Shown: in pieces, positions 27,206 through 34,999 of the stretch | How positions within the stretch are numbered: position 1 is the first letter of the stretch | Layout: every line of letters begins with the position of its first letter | DNA from: Palleronia sediminis | Lineage (GTDB): Bacteria > Pseudomonadota > Alphaproteobacteria > Rhodobacterales > Rhodobacteraceae | Assembly: GCF_004358695.1 (NCBI RefSeq) | Contig: NZ_SNAA01000011.1 | Location: 62,001 to 126,000 of the forward strand | Direction: 5' to 3' | DNA: 64,000 nucleotides | Made by a program: the position numbers and the translations under genes | The notes under the pieces: model-generated | Seen by the model: only the letters and a program-made list of their open reading frames with translations | What the model was told of the DNA's origin: nothing | The model's database searches: none

Positions 27206-28591
27206 GTGGACATACCTTGCAGGGCCGATGGCATCGCGACGGCAGTGAATGACCTGCGCTGCCTTTTCGGCGAACGTGTAACGACCTCGGATGCGATGCG
27301 TGAACATCATGGCGCGGGCGAGTCGCATTTGCCGGCACAATGGCCCGACGCGGTTGTCATGGCCCGATCGACCGAAGAGGTCGCAGAGGCGGTGCGCATC
27401 GCGCACCGCCTCTGCGTACCGATCATTCCCTACGGCGCGGGATCGTCGCTCGAAGGGCAGATCCACGCTCCGTTCGGCGGCATCAGCCTCGATCTGTCGC
27501 AGATGGACAGCATCATGGCGGTCAATCCCGAGGACATGGATTGCACCGTCGCCTGCGGTGTCACGCGGCAAGCCCTGAACGAGCATCTGCGCGATACCGG
27601 GCTCTTCTTCCCGGTGGATCTGGGCGCACATGCAAGCCTCGGAGGCATGGCCTCGACCCGCGCCTCGGGAACGACCACCGTGCGCTACGGCTCGATGCGC
27701 GATCTGGTTCTTGGCCTTACGGTTGTGATGCCGGACGGGCAGATCATCAAGACCGGCGGGCGCGCGCGCAAATCCGCCGCCGGATACGACCTCACGCGGC
27801 TCATGATCGGCTCCGAAGGGACATTGGGCGTCATCACCGAACTCACCCTGCGGCTTTTCGGCATCCCCGAGACCGCGCAAAGCGCAATGTGCAGCTTTGC
27901 GAGCATCGAGGAAGCGACCGAGACGGTCGTCGAGGCCCTGCAATGCGGTCTTTGCCTCAACCGGATCGAGCTGGCCGACGCCGTGCAGATGAACGCGATC
28001 AACCGGTATTCCGGCACCGACCTGCCCGAACAACCGACGCTCTGGATCGAACTCACCGGTTCGTCGGTGCAGGTCGCGCATGACATGGCACTTCTGCGCG
28101 ACCTGGCCGAGGGCTCCCTCCGCTTCGATGTCGCCGAGACCGCCGAGGCGGCATCGAAACTCTGGCGCATCCGGCATACCGCCCTTTATGCCGCACGCGC
28201 CTTGAGGCCCGGCATCAAGGGGATTTCCACGGATGTCTGCGTTCCCGTCTCAAAGCTGCCCGCCTGCATCAGTGCCATCCTCGAGGTGATCGCGACGACC
28301 TCGATCGTCGCCCCGCTGATCGGACATGTGGGTGACGGCAATTTCCACCTTGTGCTGCTTCACGATCCAGCCCGGCCGGACGAGGTGGAGGAAGCCCGGC
28401 ACATCAACAGCAACCTGATCCGCATCGCCATCGAGATGGGCGGCACCTGTACCGGCGAACATGGCGTCGGCCTGGGCAAGAAGCCTTACCTCGAGGCCGA
28501 GCATGGCCCCGCGCTGGACGTGATGCGCGGGATCAAACGCGCGCTCGACCCGGCGAACATCATGAACCCCGGCAAGATTTTCGATCTGTGA
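27206..28591 (+). CDS. FAD-linked 2-hydroxyacid dehydrogenase (GlcD / D-lactate dehydrogenase type)
   Basis: A 461-residue flavoprotein of the FAD_binding_4 / FAD-oxidase_C family. The PCMH-type FAD domain spans about 40-220 (PYGAGSSLEGQIHAPFGGIS, DLGAHASLGGMASTRASGT, SEGTLGVITELTLRLF). The C-terminal domain carries GHVGDGNFH with the metal-binding His, and CTGEHGVGLGKK. The family oxidises D-2-hydroxyacids to 2-oxoacids and passes electrons to cytochrome c, quinone or ETF. A GTG at 27206 is used; no nearby ATG is in frame. It lies between the binding protein and a HisC-like aminotransferase; together they could turn a 2-hydroxyacid into an amino acid. Confidence 0.88.
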   Translation: MDIPCRADGIATAVNDLRCLFGERVTTSDAMREHHGAGESHLPAQWPDAVVMARSTEEVAEAVRIAHRLCVPIIPYGAGSSLEGQIHAPFGGISLDLSQMDSIMAVNPEDMDCTVACGVTRQALNEHLRDTGLFFPVDLGAHASLGGMASTRASGTTTVRYGSMRDLVLGLTVVMPDGQIIKTGGRARKSAAGYDLTRLMIGSEGTLGVITELTLRLFGIPETAQSAMCSFASIEEATETVVEALQCGLCLNRIELADAVQMNAINRYSGTDLPEQPTLWIELTGSSVQVAHDMALLRDLAEGSLRFDVAETAEAASKLWRIRHTALYAARALRPGIKGISTDVCVPVSKLPACISAILEVIATTSIVAPLIGHVGDGNFHLVLLHDPARPDEVEEARHINSNLIRIAIEMGGTCTGEHGVGLGKKPYLEAEHGPALDVMRGIKRALDPANIMNPGKIFDL

Positions 28592-28608
28592 TCGCAAGGA
28601 TACCCGCA

Positions 28609-29730
28609 ATGACCACCACCCTGCCGCATGATCTGATCCGCAAGGATGTCCGGGATCTGCCCGACTACAATGCCGGCCTCGCACTGGACCGCTTTCGCGA
28701 GGCCTACGGCATGGATTGTGTCGCAAAGCTTGACAGCAACGAGAGCCCCCTTGGCCCTTCGCCCCGCGCCATCGAGGCGATGCGGAAGGCCGCGGAAGGC
28801 GTTTCGCGATACCCGGATGCAACGAACGCCGCCCTGCGCGCGGCGATCGCGCGCCACACCGGCGCCGAGACGGATCGCATCATCGTCGGGAACGGCTCGG
28901 AGGATCTGATCGGCGCGCTTTTCCGGGCCGTCATCCGTCTGGGGGATCACGTGGTGACGATCTGCCCCAGCTTCGGCCTGCACGAATTCGGTGCGCTGAC
29001 TTTCGGCGCACGGGTGACGAAACTGCCTTTCGAGGCCGAATGGTCCTTTCCCGTCGAGGCGATGACGGCCGAGTTACGCAACGCCCCCCGCGTACTGATC
29101 TTCTCGTCGCCCAGCAATCCGGCAGGGCCCGTGATCGGCAAGGACGCGTTCCGCGCCATCGTGAACGCCGCCGACCCCGCCACCTTGATCTGCTTCGACG
29201 AGGCATATGTCGAGTTCATCGAGCCGCGGCTCAGGTTCGACGCGCTGGAAATTCTCGGGGCGTCAGGCAAGCCTCACATCGTTCTCCGCACCTTTTCAAA
29301 AGCCTACGGTCTTGCAGGTGCGCGTGTGGGATACGGCATCACGAGCACTGCCGAAATGACCAAGGCCCTGATGAAGACGCGCAATCCCTTCGGGGTCAAC
29401 GCAATGGCGGCCGCGGGCGCGATCGAGGCGCTGGCGGATACCGCTCATCTGGACCGGGTGCTGCATGATGCGATGGCCGAACGGAAAAGGGTGGCCGCTG
29501 TCCTCACCGAAAAGGGCTATCCCTGCGCACCCAGCCAGACGAATTTCCTCTTCTTCGACACTGGCAAGGCGGCGCAGGAATTTGCCGAGGATCTGCGCCG
29601 ACGCGGTGTGCTGATCAAGGCGTGGCAGGAGGCGCCGTTCACGAGTTGGGCGCGCGTCACCATGGGCATCCGCGCCGAGAACGACGCCTTTCTCGGAGCC
29701 GTGCCGGACAGGAGCGACAAGGTGGCCTGA
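28609..29730 (+). CDS. HisC-like pyridoxal-phosphate aminotransferase
   Basis: A 373-residue fold-type I aminotransferase of the HisC (histidinol-phosphate aminotransferase) subgroup. LDSNESPLGPSP near residue 40 is the HisC-type N-terminal motif. The PLP site is seen as SSPSNPAGP (Asn), CFDEAYVEF (Asp and Tyr), and the Schiff-base lysine in RTFSKAYGLAGARVGYG near residue 233. There are no other histidine biosynthesis genes nearby. HisC homologues also transaminate aromatic amino acids. The ATG at 28609 follows AAGGA; a GTG at 28588 overlapping the previous stop is possible. I infer transamination of an imidazole or aromatic 2-oxoacid. Confidence 0.87.
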   Translation: MTTTLPHDLIRKDVRDLPDYNAGLALDRFREAYGMDCVAKLDSNESPLGPSPRAIEAMRKAAEGVSRYPDATNAALRAAIARHTGAETDRIIVGNGSEDLIGALFRAVIRLGDHVVTICPSFGLHEFGALTFGARVTKLPFEAEWSFPVEAMTAELRNAPRVLIFSSPSNPAGPVIGKDAFRAIVNAADPATLICFDEAYVEFIEPRLRFDALEILGASGKPHIVLRTFSKAYGLAGARVGYGITSTAEMTKALMKTRNPFGVNAMAAAGAIEALADTAHLDRVLHDAMAERKRVAAVLTEKGYPCAPSQTNFLFFDTGKAAQEFAEDLRRRGVLIKAWQEAPFTSWARVTMGIRAENDAFLGAVPDRSDKVA

Positions 29731-29758
29731 CCGTCACGGCGTTCCGCTGGAAAGGATG

Positions 29759-29779
29759 CGGGCCGAACGCCTCGGCCCG
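29759..29779. terminator. hairpin between convergent genes
   Basis: CGGGCCGA pairs with TCGGCCCG around a 5-base loop in the 186-bp gap between the convergent aminotransferase gene and the gene ending at 29917. It may end either transcript; there is no T tract. Nothing else is recognisable in the gap. Confidence 0.45.
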
Positions 29780-29916
29780 AGCGGATCGACACCGGCCCCG
29801 CCGTCACTCTACTGCGCGAAAATGCGCCGGCAATCCAGTCGCCCGGCCGGAATCAGGCGCCTTTCTGAACCGCTACTATGGCAACCATCCCCACACGCAT
29901 CTTTCGCTTTCGCGTT

Positions 29917-30642
29917 TCAATCGTTGTCGCCGAGAGCCGATCCCGCACCCGCGCGAGACGCTTCCGATGCCGGAACGGTGGTCCGCATCGCAAAGGCGTT
30001 GAGGATCGCGATGGTTTCGGCCGCGGTGTGGGCATTGGGGATCGGCGCGGCGCTCGGCCTGCCGGGCGCGGCGGGTTCGGCATCGAGCGTCAGGTCGAGG
30101 GTCTTGCACCCCAGCAGGGCCGCGGCCGCCGATAGTTCCGTCCCGCCCGCCCCGATCCGGGCCATTCCACCGGGCCACGACAGGGCGATGGCCAGACCTC
30201 TGGCCTGCGCCAGATAGGCGAGAAAGGGCACCAGCAGGATCGGCATGCCTACGGGGCCGAACTCGATCCGTCGCCCTGCGGCTGCGCCTTGGGGAAGGTC
30301 TGCATGATCGCAGATCGTTGCGCCCAGAATGATGGGGCAAAGGGTTCTGCCATCCGCGTTGCGCCACTTGCCGGGGGTGGGCGTCGGGCATAGTTCGGAC
30401 CATGCCATGCCGTCCGCCTGTTCGAGATGAGCGCTCAGATATCCGGGCCCGTCGACACCATGCGAAACGAGCCAGGCTGCGGCAAATCCGGCCTCTTCGG
30501 CCATGCCCCAACTCATGCCAGCACCGCGTGCGGCCTTTGTGCATAGCGAAGCCACTTCGTTGCGGGATAACGGCGCCGGCTGCAAATCCCTGAAGAACGC
30601 AGTCGAATCGCCGCGGGTCTGATCGTGGGGAACGGTCGTCAT
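29917..30642 (-). CDS. protein of unknown function (possibly DUF3726-like)
   Basis: A 241-residue protein that I cannot assign to a function. SRNEVASLCTKAARGAGMSWGMAEEAGFAAAWL, near residues 27-58, suggests a helical N-terminal domain that I remember, with limited certainty, as DUF3726-like. No signal peptide or clear membrane segment is seen; LLVPFLAYLAQA is only mildly hydrophobic. It is the last gene of the five-gene minus-strand operon, and its ATG overlaps the stop of the 558-residue gene by 4 bases. That coupling suggests that the two products work as a pair or complex. Confidence 0.75.
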   Translation of the reverse strand: MTTVPHDQTRGDSTAFFRDLQPAPLSRNEVASLCTKAARGAGMSWGMAEEAGFAAAWLVSHGVDGPGYLSAHLEQADGMAWSELCPTPTPGKWRNADGRTLCPIILGATICDHADLPQGAAAGRRIEFGPVGMPILLVPFLAYLAQARGLAIALSWPGGMARIGAGGTELSAAAALLGCKTLDLTLDAEPAAPGRPSAAPIPNAHTAAETIAILNAFAMRTTVPASEASRAGAGSALGDND

Positions 30643-32315
30643 GCCTCGATCTCCGATGCGATTTCTTCGGGGAAAGGCGCTCCGGCGAAGAGGTTGATAC
30701 GCACCCACCGGTCCGACCTCGGGTCGAACTGGCTGGCGCCGAAAAAGGCGAGCTTGCATCGCAACAGGTCGATCGGCAGCATATCCGCGGCAATGAGGTT
30801 GTCGCGAACCTCGGCGAAAGGATGATCCCGCGCGATCTGCGCCCGCCGCACCGAGAAGCGGTGTTCCGGGTGGCTCAGGAGAAGTTCCGCGACAGGCGCA
30901 CCGGCGTCGTGGTTCCTGACCGTCGTATAGAGCTCGCTCATCAGGCGTGCGATGCAAAGCGGCTGTTCCAGCGTCGCGCCGTCCTCGGTCGCGCGCTCTC
31001 CCAATCGTGGTTCGAGCTTTTCCTCCGAGACATACCAGAAACGTGCGACGTTCTCCGGGGTGTCGAAGTCGATGGCGAGCGCCCAGTCGTATTCGTTCTC
31101 GAGGATCTCGCGCAGCTTTCCGACCGGCATCGCTCCATCGAGCCGAAACCGGGCGGCTTCGTCCGCGCCCATGCATTCGGCCAGGTCGTCCACGAGATCC
31201 CCGTGCGGCTCCAGCATCAACGAAAGCAGCGCTTCCTGCCCCTCGCAGGTCAACGTCCTGTCCCCCCAGCGCCACAGCGCGTCCCACGGCCGCACGGCGC
31301 CCAAATCCCAGTCGTCCAGCCGGGCGGAAATCAGCCCGAGATCGTGACGAAGGTCGTGCAGCTTGCGCTTTTGCACGGGGTGTTCGGAGTGCCAGACTTC
31401 GGCGTTCGCAAGAGCATGCCCCAGTGCCTGACGCAGCCCCGCCACCGCTTCGGGGCGGGAACCGGCCTGCGCCCGGACGCGTGCCAGGGCTTCTTCGCGG
31501 GCGATCATCCAGTTGTTGAGCAGGATCGGGTGGCGCACGAGGAAAGGAGCCATGCCGAGGCCGGTGGAATTGCCGACGCCGAGGGTGCGGCGCATTGCCG
31601 GATCGAGCTTTGCCGCCCGTTTCCCGCCCCGCGCCGCCGCAATATGCTCGACGATATCCACGGTGAAGGCGCGGATCAGCCAGACGGTCAGCATCTCGAC
31701 CTGAAAGGGCGCCGAGAGTTCGGGACGCTCGGCGATGTCGGCGCGGTCGCATGCGCCGAACTTGCCCGAACCGTAAACGGCCGTGGTGCGCATGAGATAG
31801 CCCACCGCCTCGATTTCCGCGGCGTCCGGTTGCCGACCCGATGACAATGCGGCCACCACATGATCGAAAAGGCGGACCGAGCGATTGGCGCGGGCCAATG
31901 TCAGTTCGCTGGGCGTGATGCGTCCCGCCTCCTGGTACGGGACGTTACGGCCCAGGCGCGCGATATCTTCGGCCGTCGGATCCCCGTCGAATAGCGCAAA
32001 GGTTGCATCCCAGGCCGTTGCGATCACCCGATCCGAGCGCATCTCGGGGGGCAGATCATGGGCGAAGGCCACGAGGCTATAGGTCCGCTCCGGCCCCTTG
32101 GCGCGATAGACGCCGTGGCCGACCCCCTTGTCATCGACCTCCCAAACGGGCCTGTCGAAGGTCCAGCCCTCATCTCGCAGGCGCCGCAGCATGACCCGCA
32201 GGAAAGACAACCGGCTCGGGTGAAAGCTGCCCATCCTGGCAAGGCGCATCACCTCGGACGGCGGGCGGCGGAACCGCGCGGTGTCGTCTGACGTCTCGTG
32301 TTGAATCAAGGTCAT
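30639..32315 (-). CDS. conserved-looking 558-residue protein of unknown function
   Basis: I do not recognise this protein. It is soluble by inspection (no signal peptide or membrane helices). It starts with a basic segment (VMRLARMGSFHPSRLSFLRV near residues 23-42) and is rich in Arg, Asp, Glu and Trp. KFGACDRADIAERPELSAPF near residue 190 and GVGNSTGLGMAPFLVRHP near residue 260 look like tight, conserved-type motifs of an enzyme active site, but I see no known cofactor pattern. The ATG has an excellent GGGAGGGG site. It is in an operon with a BCCT transporter, an M19-like protein and an aldehyde dehydrogenase, and overlaps the 241-residue gene. Confidence 0.85.
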   Translation of the reverse strand: MTLIQHETSDDTARFRRPPSEVMRLARMGSFHPSRLSFLRVMLRRLRDEGWTFDRPVWEVDDKGVGHGVYRAKGPERTYSLVAFAHDLPPEMRSDRVIATAWDATFALFDGDPTAEDIARLGRNVPYQEAGRITPSELTLARANRSVRLFDHVVAALSSGRQPDAAEIEAVGYLMRTTAVYGSGKFGACDRADIAERPELSAPFQVEMLTVWLIRAFTVDIVEHIAAARGGKRAAKLDPAMRRTLGVGNSTGLGMAPFLVRHPILLNNWMIAREEALARVRAQAGSRPEAVAGLRQALGHALANAEVWHSEHPVQKRKLHDLRHDLGLISARLDDWDLGAVRPWDALWRWGDRTLTCEGQEALLSLMLEPHGDLVDDLAECMGADEAARFRLDGAMPVGKLREILENEYDWALAIDFDTPENVARFWYVSEEKLEPRLGERATEDGATLEQPLCIARLMSELYTTVRNHDAGAPVAELLLSHPEHRFSVRRAQIARDHPFAEVRDNLIAADMLPIDLLRCKLAFFGASQFDPRSDRWVRINLFAGAPFPEEIASEIEA

Positions 32316-32345
32316 CGCAGCCCCTCCCGACAGGCGAAATAGTCC

Positions 32346-32374
32346 CGGCCCCGGCGCATCATGCGCCGGGGCCG
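32346..32374 (-). terminator. very stable hairpin between the BCCT gene and the unknown pair
   Basis: A perfect 13-bp stem (CGGCCCCGGCGCA with TGCGCCGGGGCCG) around a 3-base loop, 19 bases beyond the BCCT stop on the minus strand. There is no long U tract. It would stop or attenuate transcription before the two unknown genes or stabilise the upstream mRNA. Confidence 0.6.
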
Positions 32375-32392
32375 CTCGGCGTCAGTCGCGCG

Positions 32393-33952
32393 TTACGCGC
32401 GGGCCACCTGAGGGGCACGCCCCAGCATCAGGGTGATCCGCAACGCGTCCCAGAGCGAGGGCAGCAGGATGAGCGAGACCGGTACAGCCGTCACGACGAT
32501 GAAGCTTTGCAGCTTGCCGATGCCGCCCGCTCCGGTCGAGATCAGGATGAGGGCCATCACACCCATCGCCAGCCCCCAGAATGCGCGCAAACCGGCCTTG
32601 GGCTCGCCATTCGTCATGGCTGCCGAGATGACGTAGCTCATCGAGTCGCTGGTGGTCGCGACGAAACACATCGTCAGCACCAGAAACAGGATCGACAGGA
32701 TCAGGCCCATGGGCATGGCCTGCGTGATCGCAAGCAATCCGGCGGGCAGGTTGAACCCCTCGAACGGCCCCGAGATGACACCCGGCGCGGCGATCTCAAA
32801 GAAAATGCCGGAACCGCCGATGATCGTGAACCAGAAGTTCGTGATGATCGGCGCCACGATCGAGAGCACCAGGATGATCTGCCGGATCGAGCGGCCGCGG
32901 CTGATGCGCGCGATGAAGATCGCCATCAATGGACCGTAGCCCATGAACCAGCCCCAGAAGAACACCGTCCACCAGCCCAACCAACCGGGATCGCCGAAGA
33001 AATTGGCTTCGCCGCGATAGAGCGCCATGCCGAAGAAATTGGTGAGATAAACCCCCATCCCACCGAAGAAGCCCGAGAAGATCTGCATCGTCGGCCCGGC
33101 CACGAGCATGAAGGCAAGCAGGACGAAAGCGAGGATCACGTTCACCCGCGACAAAAGCTGGATGCCCTTGGCGAGCCCGGTTACGGCCGAGACGGTATAA
33201 ATGCCGACCAGCGCCAAAATGGCGACGGCCTGCGTGGCGAAAGTGTCGGGTATCCCGGTCAGCGCGTTCAACCCATAGGACATTTGCAGGCCGAGAAAGC
33301 CGATCGGACCCACCGTGCCCGCGACGACGGCAATGATGCACGATGCATCGGCGATCAGGCCGATGGGGCCGTGGATCGCCCGATCCCCGAACACCGGATA
33401 AAGCAATGTGCGCGGCGCGAGAGGCAGACCCTTGTCATAGTGGTAGTGCATGAGCATCACGGTCGTCAGCGATCCGAGGATGGCCCATGCAAGGAACCCC
33501 CAGTGCAAGAAGCTCTGCGCGAGGGCCATATGGGCACGGGTTTGCTGACCGGCCGCGTCTTCGCCGAAGACAGGCGGCACCGAAAGAAAATGCGCGATGG
33601 GTTCGCCGGCGGCCCAGAACACCCCACCGCCCGCCAGCAGGGTGCACATGATCATCGAGCCCCAGCTGAAGGCCTTGAACTCGGGCGCCGCAAGATCGCC
33701 CATGACAGTCCGCCCGCCGGGCAGGATGCAAAGCACAAGCCCGATAAGGAAAGTCGCCAGCAGCAGGATCTGCCAGTACAGGCCGAAATAGCGGGCCGAA
33801 AACGCGAAGCCCGCATCGACGAGTGCCGAAAGGCCGTCGATGTCGAAGAACGCATATGTACAGAAGAGGGCGATAAAGCCGCCCGTGATCGCGAAGAGGG
33901 CCTTGTCCGTCCTCCCGGACGACCCTCCGTTCACCTTGGTCGTGTCGCTCAT
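32393..33952 (-). CDS. BCCT-family transporter
   Basis: A 519-residue inner-membrane carrier with twelve predicted helices. BCCT proteins import quaternary ammonium or sulfonium solutes such as betaines, choline, carnitine or DMSP, by Na+ or H+ symport or by exchange. The signature helix is present in the form LGWWTVFFWGWFMGYGPL. The last position of the PROSITE-type pattern (W-T-x-x-[FY]-W-x-W-W) is Phe instead of Trp, and the residue before W-T is Trp rather than Gly/Ser/Asp/Asn, so the substrate cage may differ from BetP. The ATG follows AGGGA. It is third in the operon, 33 bases after the M19-like gene. Confidence 0.93.
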   Translation of the reverse strand: MSDTTKVNGGSSGRTDKALFAITGGFIALFCTYAFFDIDGLSALVDAGFAFSARYFGLYWQILLLATFLIGLVLCILPGGRTVMGDLAAPEFKAFSWGSMIMCTLLAGGGVFWAAGEPIAHFLSVPPVFGEDAAGQQTRAHMALAQSFLHWGFLAWAILGSLTTVMLMHYHYDKGLPLAPRTLLYPVFGDRAIHGPIGLIADASCIIAVVAGTVGPIGFLGLQMSYGLNALTGIPDTFATQAVAILALVGIYTVSAVTGLAKGIQLLSRVNVILAFVLLAFMLVAGPTMQIFSGFFGGMGVYLTNFFGMALYRGEANFFGDPGWLGWWTVFFWGWFMGYGPLMAIFIARISRGRSIRQIILVLSIVAPIITNFWFTIIGGSGIFFEIAAPGVISGPFEGFNLPAGLLAITQAMPMGLILSILFLVLTMCFVATTSDSMSYVISAAMTNGEPKAGLRAFWGLAMGVMALILISTGAGGIGKLQSFIVVTAVPVSLILLPSLWDALRITLMLGRAPQVARA

Positions 33953-33985
33953 AACAGTCCCTCCCTGTGAGCTATGTGCCGTGAA

Positions 33986-34999
33986 CTACTCCGCGGCGTT
34001 CAGTTGGGCGGCCTCGGGATGGCACTCTGCGCCGAAGCTCTTTCCGAAAAAGGCGTGCCAGTTATCGCCCATGATCCCGTCTGCCGTCGCCTCGTCGAGG
34101 CCGGCGGCCCGCAGGCCGGCGCGGATGCCGGCGAGGTCGCGATTGTCGCGAAACCAGTCCGGCATCGCGGGAAAGCCGGTCTCGGTCGCGCTGCCCTCGC
34201 CATAATCGATGCGTTTGGTCCAGCGGCCGACGCGCATCCATTCGACGACGCTGTCGGGTTGGTCCTGACACAGGTCGGTGCCGATCCCGACATTGCCCGG
34301 ACCGACCAGATCGACTGCCAATGCAGCCATGTCGCACCAGGATTGCAGGCTGCAGGATCCGCCGCCCCGCAGGTGGTGCGGGTAGGCGGACAGCCCGAGA
34401 AAACCGCCCGCCGCGCCGAGTGCGCGCAGCAGGTCGTCGGACTTGTTGCGCCGCGCCGGGTACCAGGATGCGGGATTCGCATGGCTGATCGTGATCGGTC
34501 GCGTCGAATGCTCGATCGCTTGATGGGTCGAGCGCTCGCCCGAATGGCTCATGTCCACGACCAGACCGACGCGGTTCATCTCGGCCACCACCTCGCGGCC
34601 CATGCGCGTCAACCCGGTGTCCTCGTCTTCGTAGCAGCCCGTCGCGAGCAGCGACTGGTTGTTGTAGGTAAGCTGCATGAATCGCAGGCCGAGGGTGTGC
34701 AGCACCTCCACCAGGCCGATGTCGTCCTCGATACAGGACGGGTTCTGCGAACCGAAGAAGATGGCCGTGCGTCCGGTTTGACGCGCCTTGGCCACGTCTT
34801 CGGCCGTGCGGCCTTGAAAGATGAGATCCGGGTATAGCTCGAACCAGCGATTCCACCGCTCGATCACCGAGACCGTTTCCCGAAACGTCTCGTGATAGGC
34901 GATCGTGACATGGACGGCGTCCACGCCCCCCGCCCGCATCTGGCGGAATATCCTTTCGGACCAGTTGGCATATTGCAGCCCGTCGATCAGATAGGTCAT
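33986..34999 (-). CDS. M19 (membrane dipeptidase)-family protein with incomplete metal site
   Basis: A 337-residue TIM-barrel protein of the M19 / renal dipeptidase family. The two later metal His are present (VDMSHSGERST and TISHANPASW), and GIGTDLCQDQPDS near the C-terminus matches the usual GSDFDG region. The first metal motif, normally DGHND, reads D6-GLQY, so both ligands are missing, and the bridging Glu (normally GVEGG) appears to be Gln in GSQNP. I recall the same loss in the Pseudomonas PA5396-type proteins linked to glycine betaine degradation. A true dipeptidase activity is therefore doubtful. The ATG overlaps the aldehyde dehydrogenase stop. Confidence 0.82.
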   Translation of the reverse strand: MTYLIDGLQYANWSERIFRQMRAGGVDAVHVTIAYHETFRETVSVIERWNRWFELYPDLIFQGRTAEDVAKARQTGRTAIFFGSQNPSCIEDDIGLVEVLHTLGLRFMQLTYNNQSLLATGCYEDEDTGLTRMGREVVAEMNRVGLVVDMSHSGERSTHQAIEHSTRPITISHANPASWYPARRNKSDDLLRALGAAGGFLGLSAYPHHLRGGGSCSLQSWCDMAALAVDLVGPGNVGIGTDLCQDQPDSVVEWMRVGRWTKRIDYGEGSATETGFPAMPDWFRDNRDLAGIRAGLRAAGLDEATADGIMGDNWHAFFGKSFGAECHPEAAQLNAAE

